DNA of 64,000 nucleotides from assembly GCA_024398635.1 (NCBI GenBank), contig JAKSIV010000003.1, positions 1 through 64,000 of the forward strand. The letters are read 5' to 3'. Position numbers and translations under genes: made by a program. Below are positions 18,575 to 26,878 of the stretch, in pieces. A model generated the notes under the pieces. That model did no database searches, was not told the origin of the DNA, and saw only the letters and a list, made by a program, of their open reading frames with translations. The DNA comes from Bacteroidaceae bacterium (lineage in GTDB: Bacteria > Bacteroidota > Bacteroidia > Bacteroidales > Bacteroidaceae). Positions within the stretch are counted from its first letter, which is position 1; the number at the start of each line of letters is the position of its first letter.

Positions 18575-19894
18575 TTATTTTTTTGCAGAGGTTACAAGGG
18601 GTTCGGTATAGAACCGTATTATTCGTTCAAGCGAGCGGCGGCATACCGGACAGAACTCGGGATAAGTGTTGGTATGCATGCGGCAGTCAAATGATCCGCG
18701 CCATACTCCTTTAGACATATAACCTCCACCCTCGTAAAGGCCTACAGCCGGAAGTTTCTCTACCGCTTTACGCTGCTTGTCTGTCATGGGGGAACGCGGG
18801 GCATCCACAGGTGCGGGGGTAGGCTGTTCAACCTTTTCCGGAATCATATCCTTCCACTTGCTGTCAAAATCAACCCTTGTAGTCAGATTGGGCTCCCATG
18901 GCTCTGTCTCAGAGTTGTAGTACTGCTCGTACTGGTCATCATAATAATACTCATCGGCCAAACCTCCAAAACTGTGACCGAACTCATGAACCACCACTGG
19001 AGCAAACTGTGCATGATGCGCGGTTGTAAGAGTGTAAGAGTTGAATATTCCGCCACCTCCATAAACATCAGTGTTGGCAAGGATGATTATGTGTTCATAG
19101 GGAATGCCAGCCAGCTTGTCATGGAGCTGTCTGAGGCGCAGCGTAGTCAGATAACGGTCCGAGTAGAATGTACTGAAATGTGAACCCAGCGCAGTCTCTG
19201 TCCAAAGCCCCTCCTTGGGTACGCTTACAGCACCGTCTTTCGAGGCAAGTTCTACAGCCAGGATATTGAAGCGTTCCTGCATGGTCTTGAACGGCTCGTG
19301 TGACAACAGACTGTTCACCGCGATATCGGCATCCTTGTAAAAAAGGTCCATTTCATCGGCGGTATACCCTTCGGGAACTATCACCACATCTATGCATTGC
19401 TCCGGGCTGCCACCCTGATACAGGTATTTCCATTTGGGAGGATTCTGCCCAATATGGCGTATGAGTATATCCTCAGGATCAACCTTATGACGTAAGGCTG
19501 CCACCACTTTGTTGTAATTGTCCGTTAGCTTTACCTCCACCACAGCTTTCTCCGTAGGCATGGGCAACAGGAAGACATTCTCAAAACTGCGGTCCACCTG
19601 TGTTGCCTCCTCGGTGTTCTGCCACTCCTGGAACAGGGTGCTGAATGCATTGCGGTAGAGGGTATCGCCCGTGGCGGCATCGGTCATCATGATCTGACCG
19701 TTTCCTTCTACATACAAATCCTTGAGATTCACTCTGCGACCGGCCCATCCGTCAATGACATTCAGGTCATCCAGATATATCCGAGCCTCCTTGCTGTTGC
19801 CGGAAAAGGTATAGTTCACCCTGAGCGTCTGCTCCTGAGCGTGGACACCCAAGGCCGCAAAAAGACCCAACAGGGACAGTCCCCTTTGGGTCAT
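18575..19894 (-). CDS. Secreted M64 (IgA-peptidase-like) zinc metallopeptidase
   Basis: A 439-residue exported protein. Seen: a signal peptide MTQRGLSLLGLFAALGVHAQ, an N-terminal beta domain, then the M64 zinc site VVHEFGHSFGGLADEYYYDD (HExxH plus downstream Glu/Asp). M64 proteins include an IgA-cleaving enzyme from Clostridium ramosum; the substrate here is unknown. Start choice: the frame stays open back to an ATG at 19996, which overlaps the 3' end of rnr, but residues 1-34 of that version do not look like an export signal, whereas the ATG at 19894 begins a classic one. Remarkably, this ATG and the first eight or so codons lie inside a REP-like inverted repeat (19872-19928). Confidence 0.85.
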   Translation of the reverse strand: MTQRGLSLLGLFAALGVHAQEQTLRVNYTFSGNSKEARIYLDDLNVIDGWAGRRVNLKDLYVEGNGQIMMTDAATGDTLYRNAFSTLFQEWQNTEEATQVDRSFENVFLLPMPTEKAVVEVKLTDNYNKVVAALRHKVDPEDILIRHIGQNPPKWKYLYQGGSPEQCIDVVIVPEGYTADEMDLFYKDADIAVNSLLSHEPFKTMQERFNILAVELASKDGAVSVPKEGLWTETALGSHFSTFYSDRYLTTLRLRQLHDKLAGIPYEHIIILANTDVYGGGGIFNSYTLTTAHHAQFAPVVVHEFGHSFGGLADEYYYDDQYEQYYNSETEPWEPNLTTRVDFDSKWKDMIPEKVEQPTPAPVDAPRSPMTDKQRKAVEKLPAVGLYEGGGYMSKGVWRGSFDCRMHTNTYPEFCPVCRRSLERIIRFYTEPLVTSAKK

Positions 19895-19928
19895 TCTGAC
19901 CAAAAATGTCCCAAAGGGGACTGTCCCT
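19872..19928. repeat. REP-like double palindrome, family B, between rnr and the M64 gene
   Basis: A perfect 19-bp inverted repeat: AGGGACAGTCCCCTTTGGG at 19872-19890 and its reverse complement at 19910-19928, with a 19-base centre holding GGTCATTCTGACC-type inner symmetry. Each arm itself contains the small GGGACAGTCCC palindrome. On the minus strand the repeat begins six bases after the TGA of rnr, and its distal arm encodes the M64 start codon and signal-peptide N region. The GGGGAC(A/T)GTCCCC core relates it to family A. Confidence 0.8.
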
Positions 19929-19934
19929 AATGGG

Positions 19935-22103
19935 TCATTCTTCTGTTGAAACCAACTCATAGTCCATCTGTTTTTTCTCCAGGTTGCAGCGTACAACCCT
20001 TACCTTGACATGGTCACCCAGGCGGTAACGTTTGCGGGTGCGCTGGCCTATGATGCAATAGTTCTTTTCATCGAACTCAAAGTAATCACCACCAAGTGAG
20101 CGGATACCTATCATGCCCTCGCACTTGTTCTCTATGATTTCTGCGTAGATACCCCACTCCGTTACACCGCTTATGACAGCATCGAATACCTGACCCATGC
20201 GTTCCGACATATACTCTACCTGCTTGTACTTGATGCTGGCGCGTTCTGCCTGCTCGGCAAGCTGTTCCTGAGCGGAGCAATGCTCGCAATACTCTTCATA
20301 TTTGCCTTGGTTAACACTGCGGCCTCCGCCGATATAGCGGGTTAGAAGGCGGTGTACCATCAGGTCCGGGTAACGGCGAATGGGTGATGTGAAATGTGTG
20401 TAGAACTTGAATGCCAGACCATAGTGGCCTATATTATCGGTGGTGTAGCAGGCCTTCTGCATGGAGCGGATGGAGATGGTCTCAATGAGTTCCTGCTCTT
20501 TCTTACCCCTTACCTCGGCGAGCATCTTGTTCATGGACTTGGCCATCTCGGCAGGATCACCGTTTGTCTTGAGCTTATAGCCGAACTTGGCCACAAACTG
20601 CTGCAGGTTCTCCATACGCTCGGGATCGGGTTCGTCATGTACACGATATACGAATGTCTTGGGATTGCCGCCCTTTACCTTGCCCACAAACTCAGCAACC
20701 GTACGGTTGGCCAGAAGCATGAACTCCTCGACCAGTTTGTTCGCATCCTTGGACTCCTTGAAGAACACGCTTATCGGTTTCCCATTTTCATCTATGTCAA
20801 AGCGTACCTCAACGCGGTCAAAACTGAGAGCTCCATCGGCCATACGCTTGTCACGCAGTATCTTGGCCAGAGAGTCCAGAGTCATGATCTCGTTCTTGAG
20901 TTCATCTCCCGGAAGTTTGTCCTTACCACCCTGCTGCTCACGCTCGATTATGGCCTGAACCTCCTCATACGTAAAACGGCGGTTGCTGCGGATAACGGTG
21001 CGTGCTATACGGGAGCGTTTGACCACGGCATTATCGGTCATCTCCATTATCACGGAATAGGTAAGCTTATCCTCATCCTGACGCAGGGAGCACAGGTTGT
21101 TGCACAGTTTCTCTGGCAGCATAGGTATGGTGCGGTCTACCAGATAGACCGATGTGGCACGCTTGTAAGCCTCCTTGTCAATTATTCCGCCCTCCTGGAC
21201 GTAATAACTTACATCGGCAATATGCACGCCAACCTCCCACAGACCTTTCTTTATGGGTCGGATTGAAAGTGCGTCATCAAAGTCCTTGGCGTCATGGGGA
21301 TCTATGGTGAAGGTTGTCACATCGCGGAAATCCTCACGACCGGCCAGCGCGGCATCGGTTATATCGGCCGATATCTCATCGGCTGCACGCTCTACGTTCT
21401 CGGGATAGGTGTATGGCAGTCCGTACTCGGCCAGGATGGCGTGCATCTCGGTATTGTTCTCACCGGCGGCACCCAGGATATCTATTACCTTTCCTACGGG
21501 GTTGCGGTCGGGGGTATCGGGCCATTCCACTACCTTTACAACCGCTTTCTCACCGTCACGGCCCTTCTTGAGGTTGGATATGGGGATGAATATGTCACGG
21601 TCCGATTTGTCGGGAGTTACCAGGTAGGCGAACTTGCCTTTTACCTGGAGAGTGCCTACGAATGTATCCTTGGCGCGCTTGATGATCTCGGTAACCTCAC
21701 CCTCAAGTCCGGCATGGGGACGGCGGGCAAAGAGCACTATCTTAACACGGTCACCGTTTACGGCACCGGCCGAATTGCGCTCGGCCACGAATATGGGACC
21801 GCTGCCGTCATCGGGCACCAGAAAGTTCTTGCCGCCGACACGACGCTGCAGGATTCCCTTTACGAACTTGCTCTTCTGCATCAGACTGAACTGATTGTCC
21901 TTCTGCTTGAGGAAACCGTCCTCAACAAGATCCAGAACTATGTCTAAACACATGCTGCGCATGGGATGAGTCTTGAGCTTAAGCTCATCGTAAAGACGTT
22001 TTACACTTATACTGCTGTCCTGATTGTCACGAAACCAGTCAGTAACAAGGTCTGTCATTGTCCTGCGGTTAAGGCGGACACCTCCTTTATATGATCTTCC
22101 CAT
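19935..22103 (-). CDS. rnr: Ribonuclease R (RNB family 3'-5' exoribonuclease)
   Basis: Processive hydrolytic exoribonuclease that degrades structured RNA. Seen: 722 residues; an N-terminal helix-turn-helix-like segment, cold-shock OB domains (residues about 65-230), the RNB catalytic region with FTIDPHDAKDFDDALSI (four metal-binding Asp) near residue 265, HIADVSYYVQEGG, DRTIPMLPEKLCNNLCSLRQDEDKL, and a C-terminal S1 domain (GVTEWGIYAEIIENKCEGMIGI). It is shorter than E. coli RNase R because there is no long basic tail. The TGA stop is followed after six bases by a REP-like double palindrome. Confidence 0.95.
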   Translation of the reverse strand: MGRSYKGGVRLNRRTMTDLVTDWFRDNQDSSISVKRLYDELKLKTHPMRSMCLDIVLDLVEDGFLKQKDNQFSLMQKSKFVKGILQRRVGGKNFLVPDDGSGPIFVAERNSAGAVNGDRVKIVLFARRPHAGLEGEVTEIIKRAKDTFVGTLQVKGKFAYLVTPDKSDRDIFIPISNLKKGRDGEKAVVKVVEWPDTPDRNPVGKVIDILGAAGENNTEMHAILAEYGLPYTYPENVERAADEISADITDAALAGREDFRDVTTFTIDPHDAKDFDDALSIRPIKKGLWEVGVHIADVSYYVQEGGIIDKEAYKRATSVYLVDRTIPMLPEKLCNNLCSLRQDEDKLTYSVIMEMTDNAVVKRSRIARTVIRSNRRFTYEEVQAIIEREQQGGKDKLPGDELKNEIMTLDSLAKILRDKRMADGALSFDRVEVRFDIDENGKPISVFFKESKDANKLVEEFMLLANRTVAEFVGKVKGGNPKTFVYRVHDEPDPERMENLQQFVAKFGYKLKTNGDPAEMAKSMNKMLAEVRGKKEQELIETISIRSMQKACYTTDNIGHYGLAFKFYTHFTSPIRRYPDLMVHRLLTRYIGGGRSVNQGKYEEYCEHCSAQEQLAEQAERASIKYKQVEYMSERMGQVFDAVISGVTEWGIYAEIIENKCEGMIGIRSLGGDYFEFDEKNYCIIGQRTRKRYRLGDHVKVRVVRCNLEKKQMDYELVSTEE

Positions 22104-22141
22104 ATTGAGATTGTTTTGTTCTGTTTACGAAGATACAAATT

Positions 22142-22178
22142 AAAAATCGGAAGCAGTATCTCTCTGCCTCCGATTTTT
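22142..22178 (-). terminator. Intrinsic terminator downstream of the GntR/ABC operon
   Basis: AAAAATCGGAxGCAG and CTGCxTCCGATTTTT form a 14-bp stem with one mismatch and a short loop, ending in a T run on the minus strand. It starts 3 bases after the GntR stop and separates that operon from rnr. Confidence 0.8.
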
Positions 22179-22180
22179 GT

Positions 22181-22519
22181 TTAAAGTCCCAGGTCCGATG
22201 CCTTGAGCTCAAGTAGCTCCATCTTGCGTTTTATCAGGGGAACCTCATTTTCTATGAAATCGGTACGCATCTTATCAAGCGCGACGGCTTTTGCGCCCTC
22301 CGCCACAAAATAGCCTATGCCACGCTGGTTGTAGATGATGCCGTCCATTGTGAGTTTCTCGTAACTGCGCATGGCAGTGTTAGGGTTCACGCCAAGCTCT
22401 CCGCCCAGCTCACGCACTGACAGTATCCTGTCACCTTCCTTTAGTTCGCCGCTCAGTATCTTTTCACTGATTCCATCGGCTATCTGAAGGTATATCGGTT
22501 TGTTCTGATTGAATTCCAT
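22181..22519 (-). CDS. GntR-family regulator, YtrA subfamily
   Basis: A 112-residue winged helix-turn-helix repressor type. Seen: NKPIYLQIADGISEKILSGELKEGDRILSVRELGGELGVNPNTAMRSYEKLTMDGIIYNQRGIGYFV, the canonical GntR DNA-binding domain, followed by only about 35 residues, as in the YtrA group that controls linked ABC transporters. It is the last gene of ATPase-permease-regulator and lies 14 bases after the permease, so it probably autoregulates the operon. The effector is not evident. Confidence 0.9.
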   Translation of the reverse strand: MEFNQNKPIYLQIADGISEKILSGELKEGDRILSVRELGGELGVNPNTAMRSYEKLTMDGIIYNQRGIGYFVAEGAKAVALDKMRTDFIENEVPLIKRKMELLELKASDLGL

Positions 22520-22533
22520 AAGACAGTCCTTTT

Positions 22534-23403
22534 TTAATGTTTGATCTTTCTGACTCTGAAATAAATGCCTATTGCCAATCCGATATTCACAACCGTATCA
22601 GAAATGAAATCAAGTAATACCGCATGCTTCATTGACCAAGCCAGGAACGGGAAAGACTGGAAAAGCTCTTCGGGGCTCATGCTGCTGGCAGCAGCTTCCT
22701 TGAATCTCTCAATTGTTCCGTGCAATACAATAGGAGTAGTAATCATGCTCAGAACCATACTTAGAAGGATCAGGCAACCTATAGTCTTGGCCGGCTTGGA
22801 TGACTTGAATATCAGAGCACCCAGAAGGAATATCAGAAAGCACTGAGCCAGATCGTCCATATACATCCAAGGAGTAACCAGGCAGGAGTAGTCAGGAATA
22901 AAACTGTCTGTTTCCTGACTGAGTTTCTGGAAAGTATCGGTCAGCATGGTCTGACCATTGTTGATTAGCATGATGACAGAGTTTCCGCATCTGCCGTCAA
23001 TCAGACAAACGATCTGGTCCAGCGTGAAGTAAACTGCAAAAAATGCCAACGGGACTATAACACAGCAAACAAGTATCATTGACAGGGTTTTCTCCAGTGA
23101 AGAGGCCGGAATCATAAGGAATGAAGATCCTTCCTTCTTATCGGTAATGAAACCGTATATCTTGGCTGGAGCGGTAATTGTCAGTACGACAAAGGTAATG
23201 CCCATCATAACAGATCTGCCTACCTCACCCATGCTATGCCAACCGGTGCCCACAATCGTCGTAAAGAATCCGCACAACAGATAACCGGTAAGGCTGATTG
23301 TTGCCATTATAAGCAGTGAAATACCATATCTTGCAATTGCATTCTTTATATCGGTCACAAGATAACGACCGAATCTGTTCATATTAAAAACATCATTATT
23401 CAT
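22534..23403 (-). CDS. ABC transporter membrane subunit (ABC-2-like)
   Basis: A 289-residue protein with six apparent membrane segments (about residues 28-48, 66-84, 108-130, 195-213, 217-238 and 262-282). It lies between an ABC ATPase and a YtrA-type regulator with gaps of 12 and 14 bases, so it is most likely the permease for that ATPase. No substrate signature. Comparable Bacteroidota operons are associated with envelope stress or peptide export, but that link is inference. Confidence 0.75.
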   Translation of the reverse strand: MNNDVFNMNRFGRYLVTDIKNAIARYGISLLIMATISLTGYLLCGFFTTIVGTGWHSMGEVGRSVMMGITFVVLTITAPAKIYGFITDKKEGSSFLMIPASSLEKTLSMILVCCVIVPLAFFAVYFTLDQIVCLIDGRCGNSVIMLINNGQTMLTDTFQKLSQETDSFIPDYSCLVTPWMYMDDLAQCFLIFLLGALIFKSSKPAKTIGCLILLSMVLSMITTPIVLHGTIERFKEAAASSMSPEELFQSFPFLAWSMKHAVLLDFISDTVVNIGLAIGIYFRVRKIKH

Positions 23404-23415
23404 AGTCGTAAATCT

Positions 23416-24243
23416 TTACTTGTTGAACATATCCTTAATTACACTCTTGTGAAGCAGAACTGCGTTGAACAGAGCCTCGATATTGACCTTGCTCTCGGCA
23501 CCGGTCTTGTTGACCAACACCTGGATATTGCCACCGGGAACCATCTCCTGATAGAGAGCGTCGGGATCAGCATCCGATGAGTAGTCAAAATAGAGCTTTT
23601 GTGCGATTTCATCGAGCGATGCGTTGAGCAGGACATCCCTGTGATCCAGTATTATGATAGGATCGATGATAGCCTCCAGATCACGGGCCTGATGGGTTGA
23701 AATCAGGAGAGTGGAGTCGTCGGACGTATACTTTGAGACTGCCTTACGGAACTGTGCCTTTGAAGGGATGTCCAGTCCGTTAGTGGGCTCATCCATAAAG
23801 AGGTACTTGGTATTGCAGGCCAAAGCGAAACTGATAAATGTCTTCTTGAGCTGACCGTATGACATCTGGTCCATACGCTGATCCTGATCGGTATCAAGAA
23901 CCTTCATTATTTCCGAAAACTTATCGATGCTGAAGTTGTTCCAGTACTGACCGTGATCACGGGCAAAATCAATTGCCTTACGGCGTGGTGCCGGGACTTC
24001 ATCAGGCAGATAATAGATGTTAGAGAGGAATGAAGGCTTGCGCTCAAACGGTATCTGACCGTCTATTTCCAGAGCACCGTTTTCTGTGTCCTTCAAACCG
24101 GCAAGCAAGGTTAACAGAGTGGTCTTGCCCACTCCGTTCTCTCCCAGAAGACCGTAAATGCGACCCTCCTGGAGTTCCATCGAAATGTCCTTCAATACGA
24201 CTTTATCGCCGTAACTGAATCCTAATTTCTTAATCGTAATCAT
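23416..24243 (-). CDS. ABC transporter ATP-binding protein
   Basis: A 275-residue ABC ATPase. Seen: Walker A GLLGENGVGKTTLL, signature MSYGQLKK (variant of LSGGQ), Walker B KYLFMDEPTNGLD and the H-loop ISTHQARDLE. The C-terminal ~60 residues form the accessory region usual in drug or peptide exporters. First gene of a three-gene minus-strand operon with a promoter about 90 bases upstream. Confidence 0.93.
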   Translation of the reverse strand: MITIKKLGFSYGDKVVLKDISMELQEGRIYGLLGENGVGKTTLLTLLAGLKDTENGALEIDGQIPFERKPSFLSNIYYLPDEVPAPRRKAIDFARDHGQYWNNFSIDKFSEIMKVLDTDQDQRMDQMSYGQLKKTFISFALACNTKYLFMDEPTNGLDIPSKAQFRKAVSKYTSDDSTLLISTHQARDLEAIIDPIIILDHRDVLLNASLDEIAQKLYFDYSSDADPDALYQEMVPGGNIQVLVNKTGAESKVNIEALFNAVLLHKSVIKDMFNK

Positions 24244-24328
24244 AATCGTATATAAAAAAGTTGTTTTGTTATTCTCTTTGTCTTGTCTGTCGTGATGCTT
24301 ATCGGTGTATTACTTCACTAAGACACTG

Positions 24329-24336
24329 CAAATATA
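24329..24336 (-). promoter_or_regulatory. Putative -7 element for the ABC/GntR operon
   Basis: Minus strand TATATTTG matches TAnnTTTG with a TTG 19 bases upstream as -33. Predicted leader of about 80 bases. The GntR operator should lie in or near 24250-24360, but I see no clear inverted repeat there. The rest of the gene-free stretch 24244-24676 holds a CGCACGTGCG palindrome at 24405-24414, the 142-bp repeat and the helicase promoter. Confidence 0.6.
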
Positions 24337-24430
24337 CGGCGTGTTTTGATATCCGCAATATGATTAACACACTTTAACATTGCGGAGTGCTCAAATCCCT
24401 CGTACGCACGTGCGAACCTATTCTCTTCTG

Positions 24431-24572
24431 GCCGTACTTGCACACAGAATCTCTGTGAGCCACATTCCCCGCAAGTACGGCATCAAAAACGCAGGTTTTA
24501 GCCATTTTTGCGGCCATACTTGCAAAAAAATGCCTTCACAAGCCCCGTACCTGCAAGTACGGACACATTATA
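24431..24572 (+). repeat. 142-bp composite palindromic repeat, left copy
   Basis: Two hairpin units in tandem: GCCGTACTTGC ... GCAAGTACGGC (24431-24481, with CACAGA/TCTGTG inside), a 30-base spacer, then CCATACTTGCA ... TGCAAGTACGG (24514-24562) and the inner end CACATTATA. Read against the reverse complement of 28008-28149 it aligns over all 142 bases without gaps and with about 20 mismatches counted by eye (roughly 86% identity). The GCCGTACTTGC end faces outwards. This resembles a bacterial interspersed mosaic element made of paired REP units. Confidence 0.88.
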
Positions 24573-24639
24573 AAAAATTGGATCGCACCTGCGTTGAAAG
24601 GAAAGAATGTTCCTGTACGTTTGTATCGGCCTAAATATT

Positions 24640-24647
24640 TATATTTG
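24640..24647 (+). promoter_or_regulatory. Putative -7 element for the helicase gene
   Basis: TATATTTG matches TAnnTTTG, with TTTG at 24620-24623 as a possible -33. It lies only 5 bases before the ATG at 24653, so the ATG at 24677 is the more credible translation start. Confidence 0.6.
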
Positions 24648-24676
24648 CGAAAATGAAATACACTAAACCTAAACCA

Positions 24677-26827
24677 ATGAACAAAGATCACTTGTTTGAA
24701 CTGGCCGAAAATTACATTTCCTACACGGGAATATCGGTCTTTCTGACCGGCAGGGCCGGGACCGGTAAGACCACCTTCCTTAAATACATTGTTGAAAATA
24801 CACCCAAGCGCTGTGTCGTGCTTGCGCCCACAGGTGTTGCCGCAATCAATGCGGGCGGCGTAACAATCCATTCGTTTTTCCAACTCCCGCTGTGCCCCTA
24901 TCTGCCCGATGTTGAGGAACTGGTAACAGAATATCAGCTGCCTGAGGCTCGCCGTCAGTTGCGCAAGGAAAAGGTCAAGATCATCAAGACGCTGGACCTG
25001 CTGATTATTGATGAGATATCCATGGTTCGCGCAGATTTGCTGGATGCAGTTGATGCAGTGATGCGCCGATACAGGCACAACAGCCTTCCTTTCGGCGGGG
25101 TACAGTTGCTCATGATAGGCGATGCCCACCAGTTACCGCCTGTTGTTACAGAACAGGATGAGCCCTGGCTCAAAAAGGTATACAAGTCACCTTTCTTCTT
25201 CCATTCCAAGGTGATGCAGAAACTTAAATACGTTACAATAGAGTTGCAAACGGTTTACCGTCAATCAGATACATCATTCCTGGACATACTGAACAGCATC
25301 CGTGGCGGAGTGATGGACAACGCCACATATCGTATGCTCAACAGCCGTCTGGATCCGCGTTTCAACCCCGATGACAGCATTGCGACATTGGGCCAACGAT
25401 GGATCCGCCTTACTACCCACAACCGCCAGGCAGACTCTATCAACCAGGAGAAAATGGAGGCCCTGAAAACAAGGCTGTACACCTTCTACGCTGAGGTTGA
25501 GGGCAATTTCCCGGAAAACACCCTCCCGGCTGAAAAGGTGCTTCAACTCAAGGAGGGCGCACAGGTCATGTTCCTGCGCAACGACTCCCGCGAGGGCCGG
25601 TACTACAACGGAAAGATTGCCACCGTAACCTCCATAGACTATGATGACGGCATCATTGTGACCGATGAAAACGGCGATGAAATCAATGTTCCTATTGAAA
25701 AATGGGAGAATATCCAGTATGAGATAGATAAGGATACCAAGGAGATAGTACCAATAGTTGAGGGTACTTTCTCCCAGTATCCGCTGCGGGCCGCCTGGGC
25801 AGTCACCATTCATAAGAGCCAGGGCCTTACTTTTGACCGTGTGATCATTGATGCGGCATCGGCCTTCAGTTTCGGCCAGGTCTATGTGGCACTGTCACGA
25901 TGCCGCACACTTGAAGGCATAGTTCTGAGCAGTCCCATATCACAGTCGTGCCTGTTCAACAACAGCGATGTATCCGGATTCCATGAGCAGTTCCTGCCGA
26001 TATCCGAAATGGAAAGGCAACTGGAAGCATCGCGGGCGGAGTATTTCATGAACATTATCAAAGAGTGTTTTACGTTCAGCGAACTGGAAAGGCTTACCGG
26101 ATGGGCAGGCGGCATTTTCAACAACCATCTCAAGAATACCTATCCGGAGCAGACCGCCAGGATGGAGGAGAACCGCCGCAGAGTCAGGGATATTGAGAAA
26201 GTTGCCGAGACTTTCCGCCGTGAGTTGGACCGAATCGGCCTTACCGACAAGGCTCATCTTGATGAGAGGGTTAGTAAAGCTGCCGGGTATTTCCTTCCCA
26301 TTCTGATTGAGGCGGCATCGGACATTACCCCTGTTTTGTCCGTTTCCATCGACAATAAAGATGTAAAGAAATCTCTTACCGAGGCATCGGGCGAACTCCT
26401 GCCTGAACTCTCCATGCATCTGCAAAGTATGAGGGAGATACTTGAGAACGGTTTCACAATCGAGTCATATCTCCGGATCAGGAACGATGCGCTGTTGGCA
26501 CCCGTGCCCAAGACATCGGTCAAAAAGATAAAGGAACCCAAGCCCGTAAAGGAGAAGGTTGTTAAGACCAAGCCCACCATCGAGGAAATCTACTCCGACA
26601 ACCGCCACCCCGAACTCATCCAGCCACTCATAGATTGGCGCACCGAGCAGTACATGGCTCAAAACATCCGTGCCTACTGGGTGCTCACCCAACGCACCCT
26701 CCTGGAAATAGCCGATACCTGCCCATCGACCAAAGAGGAACTCCTGGCAGTCAGCGGTTTCGGCCCCGCCAAATGGAAGCAGTACGGCCAGGAAATCCTT
26801 GCACTCATCGTCAATCACAAAAAATGA
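24677..26827 (+). CDS. Pif1/RecD2-like SF1B DNA helicase with C-terminal HRDC-type domain
   Basis: A 716-residue helicase. Seen: Walker A FLTGRAGTGKTTFLKYI, motif Ia VLAPTGVAAINAGGVTIHSFF, Walker B LLIIDEISMV, motif III MIGDAHQLPPV, motif IV-like TVYRQSD, and motifs V-VI VTIHKSQGLTFDRVIID ... GQVYVALSRCRTLEG. The C terminus (about 650-716) looks like an HRDC/helix-hairpin domain ending VSGFGPAKWKQYGQEIL. Pif1-type enzymes unwind DNA and G-quadruplex or R-loop structures. The start at 24677 was chosen from the promoter position. The TGA stop opens REP family A copy 2. Such helicases are common chromosomal genes in Bacteroidota, so belonging to the flanking repeat structure may be coincidental. 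Confidence 0.9.
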   Translation: MNKDHLFELAENYISYTGISVFLTGRAGTGKTTFLKYIVENTPKRCVVLAPTGVAAINAGGVTIHSFFQLPLCPYLPDVEELVTEYQLPEARRQLRKEKVKIIKTLDLLIIDEISMVRADLLDAVDAVMRRYRHNSLPFGGVQLLMIGDAHQLPPVVTEQDEPWLKKVYKSPFFFHSKVMQKLKYVTIELQTVYRQSDTSFLDILNSIRGGVMDNATYRMLNSRLDPRFNPDDSIATLGQRWIRLTTHNRQADSINQEKMEALKTRLYTFYAEVEGNFPENTLPAEKVLQLKEGAQVMFLRNDSREGRYYNGKIATVTSIDYDDGIIVTDENGDEINVPIEKWENIQYEIDKDTKEIVPIVEGTFSQYPLRAAWAVTIHKSQGLTFDRVIIDAASAFSFGQVYVALSRCRTLEGIVLSSPISQSCLFNNSDVSGFHEQFLPISEMERQLEASRAEYFMNIIKECFTFSELERLTGWAGGIFNNHLKNTYPEQTARMEENRRRVRDIEKVAETFRRELDRIGLTDKAHLDERVSKAAGYFLPILIEAASDITPVLSVSIDNKDVKKSLTEASGELLPELSMHLQSMREILENGFTIESYLRIRNDALLAPVPKTSVKKIKEPKPVKEKVVKTKPTIEEIYSDNRHPELIQPLIDWRTEQYMAQNIRAYWVLTQRTLLEIADTCPSTKEELLAVSGFGPAKWKQYGQEILALIVNHKK

Positions 26828-26855
26828 TACAATTGGGGACAGACCCCAATTGTAC
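26825..26855. repeat. REP-like palindrome, family A, copy 2 (overlaps helicase stop; upstream of RAYT)
   Basis: TGATACAATTGGGG, loop ACAGA, CCCCAATTGTAC: an 11-bp perfect stem (TACAATTGGGG) at 26828-26854. The loop is the reverse complement of that in copies 1 and 3, so this copy is in the opposite orientation. It begins at the helicase TGA and ends 24 bases before the transposase ATG. Confidence 0.85.
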
Positions 26856-26878
26856 TTTTTTCTAAATACCATTTTATC

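Noticed and set aside
20394..21266. Long open frames on the strand opposite rnr (also 21294-21947)
   Set aside because: Shadow frames of a well-supported RNase R gene; no recognisable domain and no plausible start context.
24360..24430. Possible operator or small RNA between the ABC operon and the left 142-bp repeat
   Set aside because: Only a 10-bp CGCACGTGCG palindrome is present; too short and isolated to support a call.
24653..24676. Upstream ATG for the helicase gene
   Set aside because: Only 5 bases after a TATATTTG -7 element, so it would lie at or before the transcription start; the ATG at 24677 is preferred, although leaderless initiation cannot be excluded.
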